Below, piece by piece: positions 14,406 to 22,167 of a DNA stretch of 38,978 nucleotides. Each line of letters begins with the position of its first letter. Position 1 is the first letter of the stretch. Source of the stretch: LiPW-15 sp964530925 (GTDB taxonomy: Bacteria > Patescibacteriota > Minisyncoccia > UBA6257 > 2-01-FULL-56-20); NCBI GenBank assembly GCA_964530925.1, contig CAZHBZ010000008.1, positions 1 through 38,978 of the forward strand. The letters run 5' to 3'. The notes beneath the pieces were generated by a model that was not told where the DNA came from, searched no databases, and worked only from the letters and a program-made list of their open reading frames with translations. The position numbers and the translations under genes were made by a program.

Positions 14406-16091
14406 TTACAAACTCTTTAGTTCTTCTATCGCGTTTTTAAGCGCTTCTTCGTCTCCCCTTGCCTCTGCTTCCTTGATACGTTCGGTAAGCTCCAATCGCC
14501 TAAGCTTAGCCCCGCCGTTTTTTAGCGCGTTTTTCATTTCTTCAATCTCCGCGTCAGACAAATTGACGGCCTCCAGGATAACCAAATTCAAAAACTCATC
14601 CTCCCCGGGATCTGCCGCTTTTTTAGCGCCTGACTTTAAAATCTTAAGTATATTTTTTAAAGACTCGGGTAAGAGATCTTCTACATCGGAAAGCAACGAA
14701 TAATCCCCCCGGCTGTAGGCCGCGCCCAAGAGATCCTTGGATATCCTCTCTTCGCGCGAATATTTTTTCTCTGGAATTATTTTTTCTTCCTCCCGAAATC
14801 TTTCCGGCGCCTGAATAGTTTGGACTTTTTCCATTTCCTCCTTGAGGGTAAGCTCGGACATCTTGGTGTAAGTTGCCAGGTCTTTGAGCCAATAATCTCG
14901 CTCTACCGGACTTGAGATGCTTTTTATTTTATTTAGGAGAATGCGCAGATTTTTTAGTTCGGCATGGTTTAATGGATCAACCTTGCCCCAAGGCAAATAT
15001 CGCCTGAAAAAAACTTTGAAAGCCGGCTCGGCTTTATTGATGGCCTCGCCCAAGATTTTCGGATCTTTCTGTGCCGCTTCGGCCGGATCCTTCACGCCCT
15101 CCAAAGTTACGATTCTCACCTGCATCCCTCCGGCCTCCGCCAGGTCTATCGCTCGCTCTCCGGCCGCAAACCCCGCATCATCATTATCAAAGCTAACCAG
15201 TAATTCCTCCGCGACTTTCCTAAGCGCCAAAATATGGTCGGGGGTAAGCGCCGTGCCGGAAGTTGCTACCGCGTTTTTTATTCCCGCCTGATAGCTCATT
15301 AAGAAATCCATTTGTCCCTCAACAAGGTATGCCTTACCGCTTTCGCGTATTCCGGTTTTGGACTTCCAAAATCCGTATAACAATTTGGACTTATTAAAAA
15401 TCGGGGTCTCCGGACTATTCACATATTTACCAAGTTCGCCCGTATCGAGTTGTGGTAGGATCCTCCCCGTAAAACCCACGACTTTGCCAAGGTGATTGTG
15501 TATCGGGAACATTATCCGTCCTCGGAACCTGTCGTATTGAAGGCCCCTCTCGGTTCTGCCGATAAGTCCGGCCCGGGTGATATCCGCCGGATCATATCCT
15601 TTATTTATAAGATGCATTGCAAGCGAATCCTGATCATTCGGCGCGAAGCCGATCTCGAATTCTTCTATTGTTTCCGGCGTAAGTCCACGCTCATTCAAAT
15701 AATCCTTAGCTATCTTCGCGGTCATGAGTTGTTCTTTCCAGAAATCTTTGGCCGCATCCTGAAGCTCATAAAGAAGTCCGAATACTTTATATTCCCGCGG
15801 GTCTGCCCTTTTTAATTCCACGCCTGCTTTTTCCGCAAGCACTTTGAGCGCTTCGCCGAATTCCATATTCTCGTATTTCATGAGGAACGCGAAAATATCT
15901 CCCCCCAGCCCGCAACCGAAGCAGTGCCACGACTGCCTCTCGGGCGAAATCATAAAAGACGGCGTTTTTTCGTTGTGAAAAGGACACCTGGCCTTCAGGT
16001 TCTTGCCCGCCGGAGTCATCGGCAAATAGCCGCGCAGGAACTCCACGATATCCAACTTCTCTTTAATTGTTTGTGCCGGTCCGTCAGTCAT
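14406..16091 (-). CDS. dnaG: DNA primase
   Basis: Makes RNA primers for replication. The N-terminal CHC2 zinc-binding domain is visible (CPFHNEKTPSFMISPERQSW, then HCFGCGLGGD). The catalytic RNA polymerase/TOPRIM core follows, with AYLVEGQMDFLMSYQAGI and the metal-binding FDNDDAG. The last ~150 residues form a charged helical region where the helicase-binding domain should be; it is short and weakly conserved. Total 561 aa is close to normal. rpoD follows after 57 nt. Confidence 0.95.
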   Translation of the reverse strand: MTDGPAQTIKEKLDIVEFLRGYLPMTPAGKNLKARCPFHNEKTPSFMISPERQSWHCFGCGLGGDIFAFLMKYENMEFGEALKVLAEKAGVELKRADPREYKVFGLLYELQDAAKDFWKEQLMTAKIAKDYLNERGLTPETIEEFEIGFAPNDQDSLAMHLINKGYDPADITRAGLIGRTERGLQYDRFRGRIMFPIHNHLGKVVGFTGRILPQLDTGELGKYVNSPETPIFNKSKLLYGFWKSKTGIRESGKAYLVEGQMDFLMSYQAGIKNAVATSGTALTPDHILALRKVAEELLVSFDNDDAGFAAGERAIDLAEAGGMQVRIVTLEGVKDPAEAAQKDPKILGEAINKAEPAFKVFFRRYLPWGKVDPLNHAELKNLRILLNKIKSISSPVERDYWLKDLATYTKMSELTLKEEMEKVQTIQAPERFREEEKIIPEKKYSREERISKDLLGAAYSRGDYSLLSDVEDLLPESLKNILKILKSGAKKAADPGEDEFLNLVILEAVNLSDAEIEEMKNALKNGGAKLRRLELTERIKEAEARGDEEALKNAIEELKSL

Positions 16092-16094
16092 TTT

Positions 16095-16877
16095 TTAAAT
16101 TAAATACCAACCGTTCTCTTTTGCTTTTTCTGCCAAAGCATTTCCTCGGTCCACCACGACCTTAACTTCGGCATATTCGAGCATCGGCAGATCGTTCATA
16201 CTATCGCCAACCGCGAGTACGGGTTTCTTATCCGCAGAAATAAATTTTTTAATACAATCCACCTTCCTTTCAATTATCGGGGTCGGTTCTTCTATTGCAT
16301 CGGTGAATACGCCACCGCTCTCTGTATTTCTGACCCCGATACAAACCACCTCTGGGAAATTCCAAATTTTTAAAGCGAAATGCACTACTTCTTCAGAAGA
16401 GGCCGTCACGACGTAAACAGAACAGCCGGCGGCAAGCAACGACTCCATAAGCATCTTAACCTCAGGCCTCACCGAAAGTCCTTTGGCGACATCGATTCCG
16501 AATAAATTTTGGGTTCCCAAGATTTCCCCCTCCGATCGGATTACATCCGAAACGAGTCTTTCTATCTCCGAGCGCGAGAAACCTGCCATTGTTCGCACGG
16601 CATAAATATAAGCTTCTTTCATCTGCCCCTCTTCCAAAAGTTTGTCGTAACCCAAAAACACCTCGCGGTTATATGCCTCCTTATCGGCAAAAGGCGCTTG
16701 GGCCAAACGCTGGTTTTTTAAAAGCGAGTTTTTGCATAAATAAGCCAGGGTCGCTTCTTGGATATCATTTACAATACAGCTGTTATCGAAATCAAAAACC
16801 GCAAAGCGCCCGGTAAGCGGACCGCACACGCGCACGATTTCCTGGACTGTATTCGACCCTTCTTCCATTGGCTCCAT
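16095..16877 (-). CDS. HAD-superfamily phosphatase, PSP-like (HAD-IB)
   Basis: Hydrolase with the HAD motifs in order: I FDFDNSCI (Asp nucleophile), II VYVVTASSEE (Thr), III a Lys (ERKVDCIKKF), IV AVGDSMNDLPML. A helical cap of ~110 residues lies between motifs I and II, as in phosphoserine-phosphatase-like HAD-IB members. Substrate is not predictable. The stop lies 3 nt from the dnaG start, so it heads the HAD-dnaG-rpoD transcript. It faces the ABC ATPase gene across a 48-nt divergent promoter region. Confidence 0.8.
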   Translation of the reverse strand: MEPMEEGSNTVQEIVRVCGPLTGRFAVFDFDNSCIVNDIQEATLAYLCKNSLLKNQRLAQAPFADKEAYNREVFLGYDKLLEEGQMKEAYIYAVRTMAGFSRSEIERLVSDVIRSEGEILGTQNLFGIDVAKGLSVRPEVKMLMESLLAAGCSVYVVTASSEEVVHFALKIWNFPEVVCIGVRNTESGGVFTDAIEEPTPIIERKVDCIKKFISADKKPVLAVGDSMNDLPMLEYAEVKVVVDRGNALAEKAKENGWYLI

Positions 16878-16909
16878 TCTACTCTAAATATTATCTCTAA
16901 CAAATCTGT

Positions 16910-16915
16910 TATTAT
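16910..16915 (+). promoter_or_regulatory. Near-leaderless -10 element for the ABC transporter genes
   Basis: TGTTATTAT, an extended -10 (TATTAT at 16910-16915), ends 10 nt before ATG 16926. No Shine-Dalgarno sequence is present, so the message would have at most a few leader bases. Confidence 0.4.
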
Positions 16916-16925
16916 TAGTATAAGA

Positions 16926-17657
16926 ATGGCAAATATTTTGAAGGTCAAAGATCTGACCGTTGAGTTCGGCGACGAACCGGTTTTGGATTCCATAAGTTTT
17001 GAACTCCAGAAAGGAGAGTCTTTGGCTATCATCGGCCCGAATGGTTCCGGGAAGACCGTTCTCCTCCGGGCGCTCTTGGGTTTTGTTCCCCACTCCGGGA
17101 AAATTACCTGGGACAAACGCGCGAAAATCGCCTACGTTCCCCAAAAAGTGGACTTGGACAGGAAGGTGCCGATGAACGTAAAAAATTTATTGACCGCAAA
17201 AGCCACTATTCTTGGGCTTAAAGAAAAAGATGTGATTGACGTCATCGATCGGGTGCATCTTGAAGAGCGGATCATCCATACCGCCATCGGACACCTATCA
17301 AGCGGACAAATGCAAAGGGCCCTCGTAGCCTTCGCTCTTTTGGGACATCCGAATGTAATACTTTTCGACGAACCGACCGCTAGCATGGATATGCCCGGCG
17401 AAGAACAAACCTATGAACTGATTCATCGTCTTCAGGACGACATGGATGTGACCCCGATTATAGTTTCCCACGATTTAACTTTTGTTTATAAATACGCAAC
17501 CCAGGTTCTCTGCTTAAACAAGCGCGGTCTTTGTTTTGGCGAACCGCGCGAAGTCTTAACCCCGAAAATGCTGGGGCAATTATACGGGACTCCTCACGGG
17601 CTCTACCACCATCTGCACGAAGAAACACGCCAACACAAACATCAACATGGAACTTAA
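16926..17657 (+). CDS. Metal-type ABC transporter ATP-binding protein
   Basis: ATPase of a ZnuC/MntB-like importer. Motifs: Walker A GPNGSGKT, Q-loop VPQKVDLDRKVPM, signature LSSGQMQRA, Walker B VILFDEPT, and the H-loop IIVSHD. The start at 16926 gives a normal N-terminus (MANILKVKDLTVEFGD). Upstream in-frame codons run into the divergent HAD gene and are rejected. The C-terminus is His-rich (HGLYHHLHEETRQHKHQHGT), fitting zinc or another transition metal. It overlaps the permease start by 11 nt. No periplasmic binding protein gene is in the window. Confidence 0.88.
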   Translation: MANILKVKDLTVEFGDEPVLDSISFELQKGESLAIIGPNGSGKTVLLRALLGFVPHSGKITWDKRAKIAYVPQKVDLDRKVPMNVKNLLTAKATILGLKEKDVIDVIDRVHLEERIIHTAIGHLSSGQMQRALVAFALLGHPNVILFDEPTASMDMPGEEQTYELIHRLQDDMDVTPIIVSHDLTFVYKYATQVLCLNKRGLCFGEPREVLTPKMLGQLYGTPHGLYHHLHEETRQHKHQHGT

Positions 17658-18417
17658 TTTCGACATTTATTCGCTCATACTCGCCGCAGGCGTAGCGGCG
17701 CTTGCCGGCGTGGTGGGCGGTTTCGCGATTATGAAAAAAATGAGCCTTGCAGGGGACGTGATGAGCCACATCGCTCTTCCCGGCATCGGCGTCGCGCTTC
17801 TTTTAAAAGTAAATCCACTTTATGGCGCCGCGGCAACATTGATTCTAGGCACGCTTTTTATCTGGCAACTTGAAAAAAGAAGTTCCTTGGCCACAGACAC
17901 CGCGATAGGCGTGGCCTTTACCGGCGCGATAGCCTTAGGCGTGCTCCTTACTCCGCGCGAGGACATTTTAGACACACTTTTCGGAACCTTTCCCTCCACG
18001 GACATCAAATCTTTTCTCGCCGTCCTCTCCCTTATCGTCCTTGCGGGCATAGTGCTTTTCATTCTACGCAATCGCCTTATCCTTAGTATTTTTTCTCCAG
18101 AGCTCGCGGCCTCTACCGGCGTGAATGTGAGCCTCACCAATCTTATGTATTTTTTGCTCTTTGCTCTCATGCTTTTCCTCGGGCTGCAATTTTTGGGCAC
18201 CGTACTCGTAGGAGCCTTAATAATCGCCCCAGCCGCGGCCTCAAGGCAGATAAGCACAACGCTCGGCTCCTTCCTCTCGCTCTCCGCTCTCTTCGGAGTT
18301 TTCTCGGTTGTAGCCGGCTGGCTCATCGCTTTCCGCTATCAACTGGAACTGGGACCGGTGATAGTCTGCGTTGCCGCCGCGGTTTTCATTTTGAGCCTGT
18401 TTATAAAAAACAAGTAG
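17647..18417 (+). CDS. Metal-type ABC transporter permease (ABC-3 family)
   Basis: Membrane partner of the preceding ATPase. The 256-aa protein has about 8 hydrophobic segments and the family hallmark AGDVMSHIALPGIGVALLL after the first segment. Further matches are DTAIGVAFTGAIALGVLL and the C-terminal GTVLVGALIIAPAAASRQIS. The family imports Zn, Mn or Fe. The substrate cannot be fixed here, although the His-rich tail of the ATPase hints at Zn. Confidence 0.88.
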   Translation: MELNFDIYSLILAAGVAALAGVVGGFAIMKKMSLAGDVMSHIALPGIGVALLLKVNPLYGAAATLILGTLFIWQLEKRSSLATDTAIGVAFTGAIALGVLLTPREDILDTLFGTFPSTDIKSFLAVLSLIVLAGIVLFILRNRLILSIFSPELAASTGVNVSLTNLMYFLLFALMLFLGLQFLGTVLVGALIIAPAAASRQISTTLGSFLSLSALFGVFSVVAGWLIAFRYQLELGPVIVCVAAAVFILSLFIKNK

Positions 18418-18418
18418 C

Positions 18419-18447
18419 TTGCCTTAGCGCCCCCAATCTTCAATAAT
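18419..18447 (+). promoter_or_regulatory. Possible promoter for tRNA-Gly
   Basis: TTGCCT (18419-18424), a 17-nt spacer and AATAAT (18442-18447), ending 16 nt before the tRNA. The -10 is weak. It sits at the end of the permease gene. Confidence 0.4.
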
Positions 18448-18463
18448 AAAACGCGCAGCATCA

Positions 18464-18534
18464 GCGGGTATGGTTCAGTGGCAGAACGAGACCTTCCCAA
18501 GGTTTAAACACGGGTTCGATTCCCGTTACCCGCT
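18464..18534 (+). tRNA. tRNA-Gly (anticodon CCC)
   Basis: Acceptor 18464-18470/18527-18533 with U73 (T18534), the usual bacterial glycine discriminator. The anticodon loop TTCCCAA is closed by a 5-bp stem. The T-arm is CGGGTTCGATTCCCG. CCA is not encoded. A terminator hairpin and the second tRNA-linked repeat follow. Confidence 0.95.
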
Positions 18535-18579
18535 CAAATATAAAAAATGGCCCATTTCGCGGGTCTTTTTTTATATTTG
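18535..18579 (+). terminator. Long hairpin terminator after tRNA-Gly
   Basis: CAAATATAAAAAA pairs with TTTTTTATATTTG around a GGCCC/GGGTC inner stem. Same design as the hairpin after tRNA-Pro but unrelated in sequence, so the design rather than the sequence is conserved. Confidence 0.7.
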
Positions 18580-18586
18580 CATAATT

Positions 18587-18706
18587 GGTAGCGGAGAATC
18601 GAACGGGAAGGGGGTCGGGGAAACGGGAGTTTCCCCGTGTAGGAAATTACTCAAAACCGAGAGGTTGTGAGAGAGCGGAGCGACGTTCGCTTCCCGTTAC
18701 CCGCTC
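18587..18706 (+). repeat. tRNA-linked structured repeat, copy 2
   Basis: 18587-18604 can pair with 18514-18530 of the tRNA-Gly T-arm and 3' acceptor strand (17 bp, one bulged A, one G-U). The core 18596-18672 is 72/77 identical to 137-213. 18691-18706 is an exact 16-nt direct copy of the tRNA-Gly 3' end (18520-18535). The first core hairpin reads GGGGAAAC/GTTTCCCC against GGAGAAAC/GTTTCTCC in copy 1, a compensated pair. The third hairpin (about AGCGA/TCGCT) differs in sequence but is kept as a hairpin. CGGGAAG/CTTCCCG closes the element. Confidence 0.85.
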
Positions 18707-18736
18707 CGATATTTTTCTTGGAAAACACTTTAGGGC

Positions 18737-18742
18737 TATAAT
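18737..18742 (+). promoter_or_regulatory. -10 element giving a leaderless rmuC message
   Basis: Perfect TATAAT followed by only 6 nt (ACACTT) before ATG 18749. Transcription would begin at or next to the start codon. No Shine-Dalgarno sequence is present. The -35 region would fall just past the end of the tRNA-linked repeat. Confidence 0.6.
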
Positions 18743-18748
18743 ACACTT

Positions 18749-19810
18749 ATGGAAATTGTTCTGCCTCTCGCCGCAGTAACCCTTATCGCCCTCGCAGTCG
18801 CGGCTTTTGCGATATTTAAATTAACCGGTAAAAAGCCAGAAGCCCAAGATAATCAGTCCCTACTGCTCCTCCAAAACCAGATAAACGAACTTACCAAAGC
18901 CCTGGACACGAAGCTTGGGGAATCTACCAGAGTCATGCATAGCGACCTCTCGGAAAGCCGCAGAATAATCCAGGAAATAACCAAGGAGCTCACCAAAGTC
19001 GGCGAATCCCAAAAACAGATATCCGGGGTCGGCGAGCAATTGCGGAGTCTTCAGGATATTTTAAAAAATCCTAAACAGCGCGGAGTGCTCGGGGAATACT
19101 ATCTGGAAACCGTTTTAAAAAATGTTCTTCCGCCGGAGGTTTTTAAACTTCAGTACCCATTTTCAAACGGCGAGATTGTGGACGCGGTAATTTTTACCAA
19201 GAGCGGAGGGGAGGAAGGAATAATTCCAATAGACTCCAAATTCAGTTTGGAAAACTATAACCGCATACTTGAGGCCCAAACAAAAGAGGACCGGGATCGC
19301 TACGAAACGGCTTTTGCCAACGATCTTAAAATTCGAATAGACGAAACCTCTAAATACATAAGGCCGCAGGAAGGGACTCTGGATTTTGCCTTTATGTTTA
19401 TCCCCTCGGAAGGCGTTTACTACGATCTTTTGATAAACAAAGTCGGGGTCATAAAAAGCAACACCGAAAATTTAATTGAGTACGCGAACAAGAAAAAAGT
19501 TATGGTCGTCTCCCCCACCACCTTCTTCGCCTATCTTCAAACCGTAATGCAAGGATTGCGCGCTCTAAAAATTGAAGAGTCGGCGAAAGAAATACAATCT
19601 CAAGTTTACCAGCTTGGAAAGCATCTCTCCGCCTATGACGCCTATATGAACAAGCTCGGCGACAATCTGGGAACAACGGTCAATGCTTTTAATCGCGCCC
19701 ATAAGGAACTCGGCAAAATAGATAAGGACGTCTATAAGATAAGCGGCGAAAAAATGGGTATAGAGCCGATGGCGCTCGAAAAGCCGGTGACGGAAGAATT
19801 GGATAGCTAG
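18749..19810 (+). CDS. rmuC: RmuC-family DNA recombination protein
   Basis: The N-terminal membrane anchor (about residues 5-25) is followed by a coiled coil (30-105) and the RmuC nuclease-fold domain. Diagnostic segments are RGVLGEYYLETVLKNVLPPEVF, then DAVIFTKSGGEEGIIPIDSKFSLENY, FMFIPSEGVYYD and VVSPTTFFAYLQTV. RmuC proteins limit inversions and rearrangements at short repeats (known for E. coli). The fold is PD-(D/E)XK-like, with D and D-x-K in VDAVIF and IPIDSKF. The gene lies next to another putative nuclease. Confidence 0.9.
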   Translation: MEIVLPLAAVTLIALAVAAFAIFKLTGKKPEAQDNQSLLLLQNQINELTKALDTKLGESTRVMHSDLSESRRIIQEITKELTKVGESQKQISGVGEQLRSLQDILKNPKQRGVLGEYYLETVLKNVLPPEVFKLQYPFSNGEIVDAVIFTKSGGEEGIIPIDSKFSLENYNRILEAQTKEDRDRYETAFANDLKIRIDETSKYIRPQEGTLDFAFMFIPSEGVYYDLLINKVGVIKSNTENLIEYANKKKVMVVSPTTFFAYLQTVMQGLRALKIEESAKEIQSQVYQLGKHLSAYDAYMNKLGDNLGTTVNAFNRAHKELGKIDKDVYKISGEKMGIEPMALEKPVTEELDS

Positions 19811-19899
19811 CCCCGATACTTGCTAAAAGAATTACACCGGGTATAGAATCCCCGTAGATAACCTTGACTTCCAAATAGATTCCTTAAAAGGAGGCCGGT

Positions 19900-20718
19900 T
19901 TGAGCCAGCATAAAAAGCTGCCGAAGAAACAACGCTCCAGCTACTACTATGTTCAAAAACGGAAGCGGCGGAAGAAGCAGAGGCACATCGATGTCCTGCG
20001 CAAAAATCGGCGAACCGAGGGGCAACCGCTTCCCAGACCGAATACCGACATAGTCTGCGAGATCACCGAACACAAAGGAACCGAAGCTGGCAAATTCTTG
20101 AAGAGCCAGGGCCGATTGGTCGTTGACGTATTCCACGCGAATAAAAACAGAGAGGTCGACTCTCTTGGCGTGGATGTCGCTTTATTCCTTCAAAATAACT
20201 TTCTGTTTCCGGTACAAGTTAAAGCCGGCTCGGCGTCTCTACCCATTCATTACGGCAAGTACCCCTACATCTACGCAACCGCCGTCGGCAAGCGAACAAG
20301 AATAGAAGATTTGGCGCTTGAATACGAGCAGGAAATCCGCGCCCACGCCAAGGCCTTCTTCAAACTAAAATCATGCGTTCCTCGGGACATGAAAGTAAGA
20401 CAGAAGGCGAAAGATATTTGGGACTGGCCCTCGCCGATCCTGAGCGCGCTCCAGGAGAAATCGCCGCTCGTTGCCAAATACCATGAGGCATACAAGCACA
20501 ATGGCGACTCTCCAGGGAAAAATGAGCTTCGCAATCTGGGGTTCACCGGCATCGTATTCCTCCGAAATGGCTTCGCTCTCTTGATCCGCCGGGAATCCCC
20601 CGATCTCCCACCGCCTCAATTCCCCGGCCTTACCATTCCCTCCGGACTGAGTCCCAGTTCCGAAGCGGACCTTATCGTGGAAGCGATAAGAACCAGCGCC
20701 CGGGAATTTAGATGGTAA
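19900..20718 (+). CDS. Uncharacterised protein with a PD-(D/E)XK-like nuclease core
   Basis: The start is TTG 19900, set by a perfect AAGGAGG 6 nt upstream, the strongest ribosome binding site in the window. The first ~45 residues are very basic (KRKRRKKQRH). Then comes a helix (GTEAGKFLKSQG), a strand, E85-V-D with G90-V-D92, and PVQVK with Q106-x-K108. This order (helix, D, Q/E-x-K) matches the PD-(D/E)XK nuclease fold, with Gln replacing the common Glu. The C-terminal half is unassigned. A possible promoter is TTGCTA-16 nt-TATAGA near 19818-19845. Unlike its neighbours in start codon and binding site, it may have been acquired. Function is inference. Confidence 0.6.
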   Translation: MSQHKKLPKKQRSSYYYVQKRKRRKKQRHIDVLRKNRRTEGQPLPRPNTDIVCEITEHKGTEAGKFLKSQGRLVVDVFHANKNREVDSLGVDVALFLQNNFLFPVQVKAGSASLPIHYGKYPYIYATAVGKRTRIEDLALEYEQEIRAHAKAFFKLKSCVPRDMKVRQKAKDIWDWPSPILSALQEKSPLVAKYHEAYKHNGDSPGKNELRNLGFTGIVFLRNGFALLIRRESPDLPPPQFPGLTIPSGLSPSSEADLIVEAIRTSAREFRW

Positions 20719-20724
20719 AACGAA

Positions 20725-20757
20725 AGCCCTCCGACAATCGTCGGAGGGCTATTTTTA
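20725..20757. terminator. Shared terminator between convergent genes
   Basis: AGCCCTCCGAC-AATC-GTCGGAGGGCT, 11-bp stem, with T-rich DNA on the plus side and TTTCGTTTT on the minus side. It serves both the 19900 gene and ftsZ; its plus-strand T tract overlaps the ftsZ stop. Confidence 0.85.
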
Positions 20758-21972
20758 TTTTTTCTTTTTACGGAGAAAGGTCGGGATGTCCCAAACGTCA
20801 TCTTCCTGTTTCTCTGTCTTTTTCGTTTCAGGAATGGGATTCTTATTCAAATTCAGGGCGGGCTGAGGACTTTCTTTGGGCGCGAACGGGGATTCGGATG
20901 GTTTTTCAAACTTCTCGAACTTCGGGGAGAAAAATTGTTTGTCAGCGGAAAGAGCGGCGGCTCCAAAAAGGGAATTCGCGGCGGAAGCTCCATTGAACCC
21001 GGCCGCAATTAAAGTTATTTTTATCTGATTATCTTTGAGATTCCTGTCGTGGTACGCGCCGAAGATTATTCTAGCGGCAGGATCGGCGGCTTGAGCGACC
21101 AATTTCGCCGCCTCGTTTATCTCAGCCATCTTCAAATCGCGGCTGCCGGAAATACCCAAAATAACCCCTCTGGCGCCTTCTGCGGTAACTTCAAGAAGCG
21201 GCGACCGCAATGCTTCATTCACGGCTTTAACCGCGCGGTCTTGTCCCGCAGCCATGGAAACGCCGACGATAGCCGAACCGGCATCCTGCATAATTGCCTT
21301 AACATCCGCGAAGTCAACGTTAATTATTCCCGGAGTGATTATAAGCTCAACTATTCCATGCAACGCATTCCTCAGAACCTCATCGATTGCCTCAAAAGCT
21401 TTGAGAACTGGAGTGTCCTTGCTGATTATTGAAAATATTCGGTCGTTCGGGACCACGATAAGAGCGTCCACCTTGTCTTTTAATTTGCCCAAGCCCTCCA
21501 TCGCGATTTTTGCCCGCTGAGAACCTTCAAAAGCAAATGGCTTGGTTACAACCGCGACCGTAAGCGCTCCGTTCTGCTTTGCCACTTCGGCGACTATCGG
21601 AGTCGCGCCAGTGCCGGTGCCTCCGCCAAAACCGGCGGTTAGAAACACTATGTCAGCGCCCTTCAGGGTTTCGGCGATTTCGGAACGGTTCTCTTCGGCC
21701 GCTTGCCGTCCTAGATCCGGATTCATGCCGGAACCCAAACCCCGAGTTAAATTTTTACCGATATATATTTTTTTCTTGACCTCAGAATGGTCCAAGTCCT
21801 GATGATCAGTATTGATGGCAACAAACTCAACGCCACGAATAAAATTACGGCTCATACGGGACGCGGCGTTACCCCCTCCGCCCCCGATACCGACAACTTT
21901 AATGCTCGCGATAGGCTCCCGGGACACGGTCTCTTTTCGAGCCGTTCTTTGTATTTTTCTTTTTTTTGCCAT
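20755..21972 (-). CDS. ftsZ: Cell division protein FtsZ
   Basis: Tubulin-like GTPase that forms the division ring. The nucleotide-binding loops are intact: VVGIGGGGGNAASRM, AINTDHQDL, the tubulin signature GGGTGTGA, and the T7 loop NVDFADVKAIMQDAG. After about residue 330 a disordered Pro/Lys-rich linker leads to a C-terminal peptide (DVWDIPTFLRKKKK) of the type that binds FtsA. A basic N-terminal stretch of ~20 residues is also present. It is downstream of ftsA with a 195-nt spacer containing palindromes. Confidence 0.97.
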   Translation of the reverse strand: MAKKRKIQRTARKETVSREPIASIKVVGIGGGGGNAASRMSRNFIRGVEFVAINTDHQDLDHSEVKKKIYIGKNLTRGLGSGMNPDLGRQAAEENRSEIAETLKGADIVFLTAGFGGGTGTGATPIVAEVAKQNGALTVAVVTKPFAFEGSQRAKIAMEGLGKLKDKVDALIVVPNDRIFSIISKDTPVLKAFEAIDEVLRNALHGIVELIITPGIINVDFADVKAIMQDAGSAIVGVSMAAGQDRAVKAVNEALRSPLLEVTAEGARGVILGISGSRDLKMAEINEAAKLVAQAADPAARIIFGAYHDRNLKDNQIKITLIAAGFNGASAANSLFGAAALSADKQFFSPKFEKFEKPSESPFAPKESPQPALNLNKNPIPETKKTEKQEDDVWDIPTFLRKKKK

Positions 21973-22043
21973 TTTGTTTTTGTAAGTTCTGCTCCCGGAT
22001 AGCTCCCGGGCAATTTTATTTATACTTCCGGCAAGACAAAGTG

Positions 22044-22086
22044 AAAATCTTCAAACATATACATGATGTATCTGCTCGAAGATTTT
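22044..22086. promoter_or_regulatory. Palindrome in the ftsA-ftsZ spacer
   Basis: GAAAATCTTC..GAAGATTTT (outer arms at 22044-22052 and 22078-22086) encloses a second dyad ATACATGATGTAT. Two further GC palindromes lie nearby: CCTGCCGGCCCGCAGGCAGG near 22112-22131, and a GCTCCCGG pair near 21991-22010. This could be a hairpin in the ftsZ leader or an operator. No function can be assigned. Confidence 0.4.
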
Positions 22087-22167
22087 TGCAAAGTCACAGC
22101 CCCCTGCCGGCCCGCAGGCAGGCGGAATATGAGCGAAAAGACTAGAAGAGCTATTCGAGAACAGAGC

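Noticed and set aside
16758..16925. Upstream extension of the ABC ATPase
   Set aside because: It overlaps the divergent HAD gene; ATG 16926 gives the normal family N-terminus.
18470..18779. Open frames crossing tRNA-Gly and the second repeat
   Set aside because: They overlap a certain tRNA and a structured repeat; the peptides are translations of those elements.
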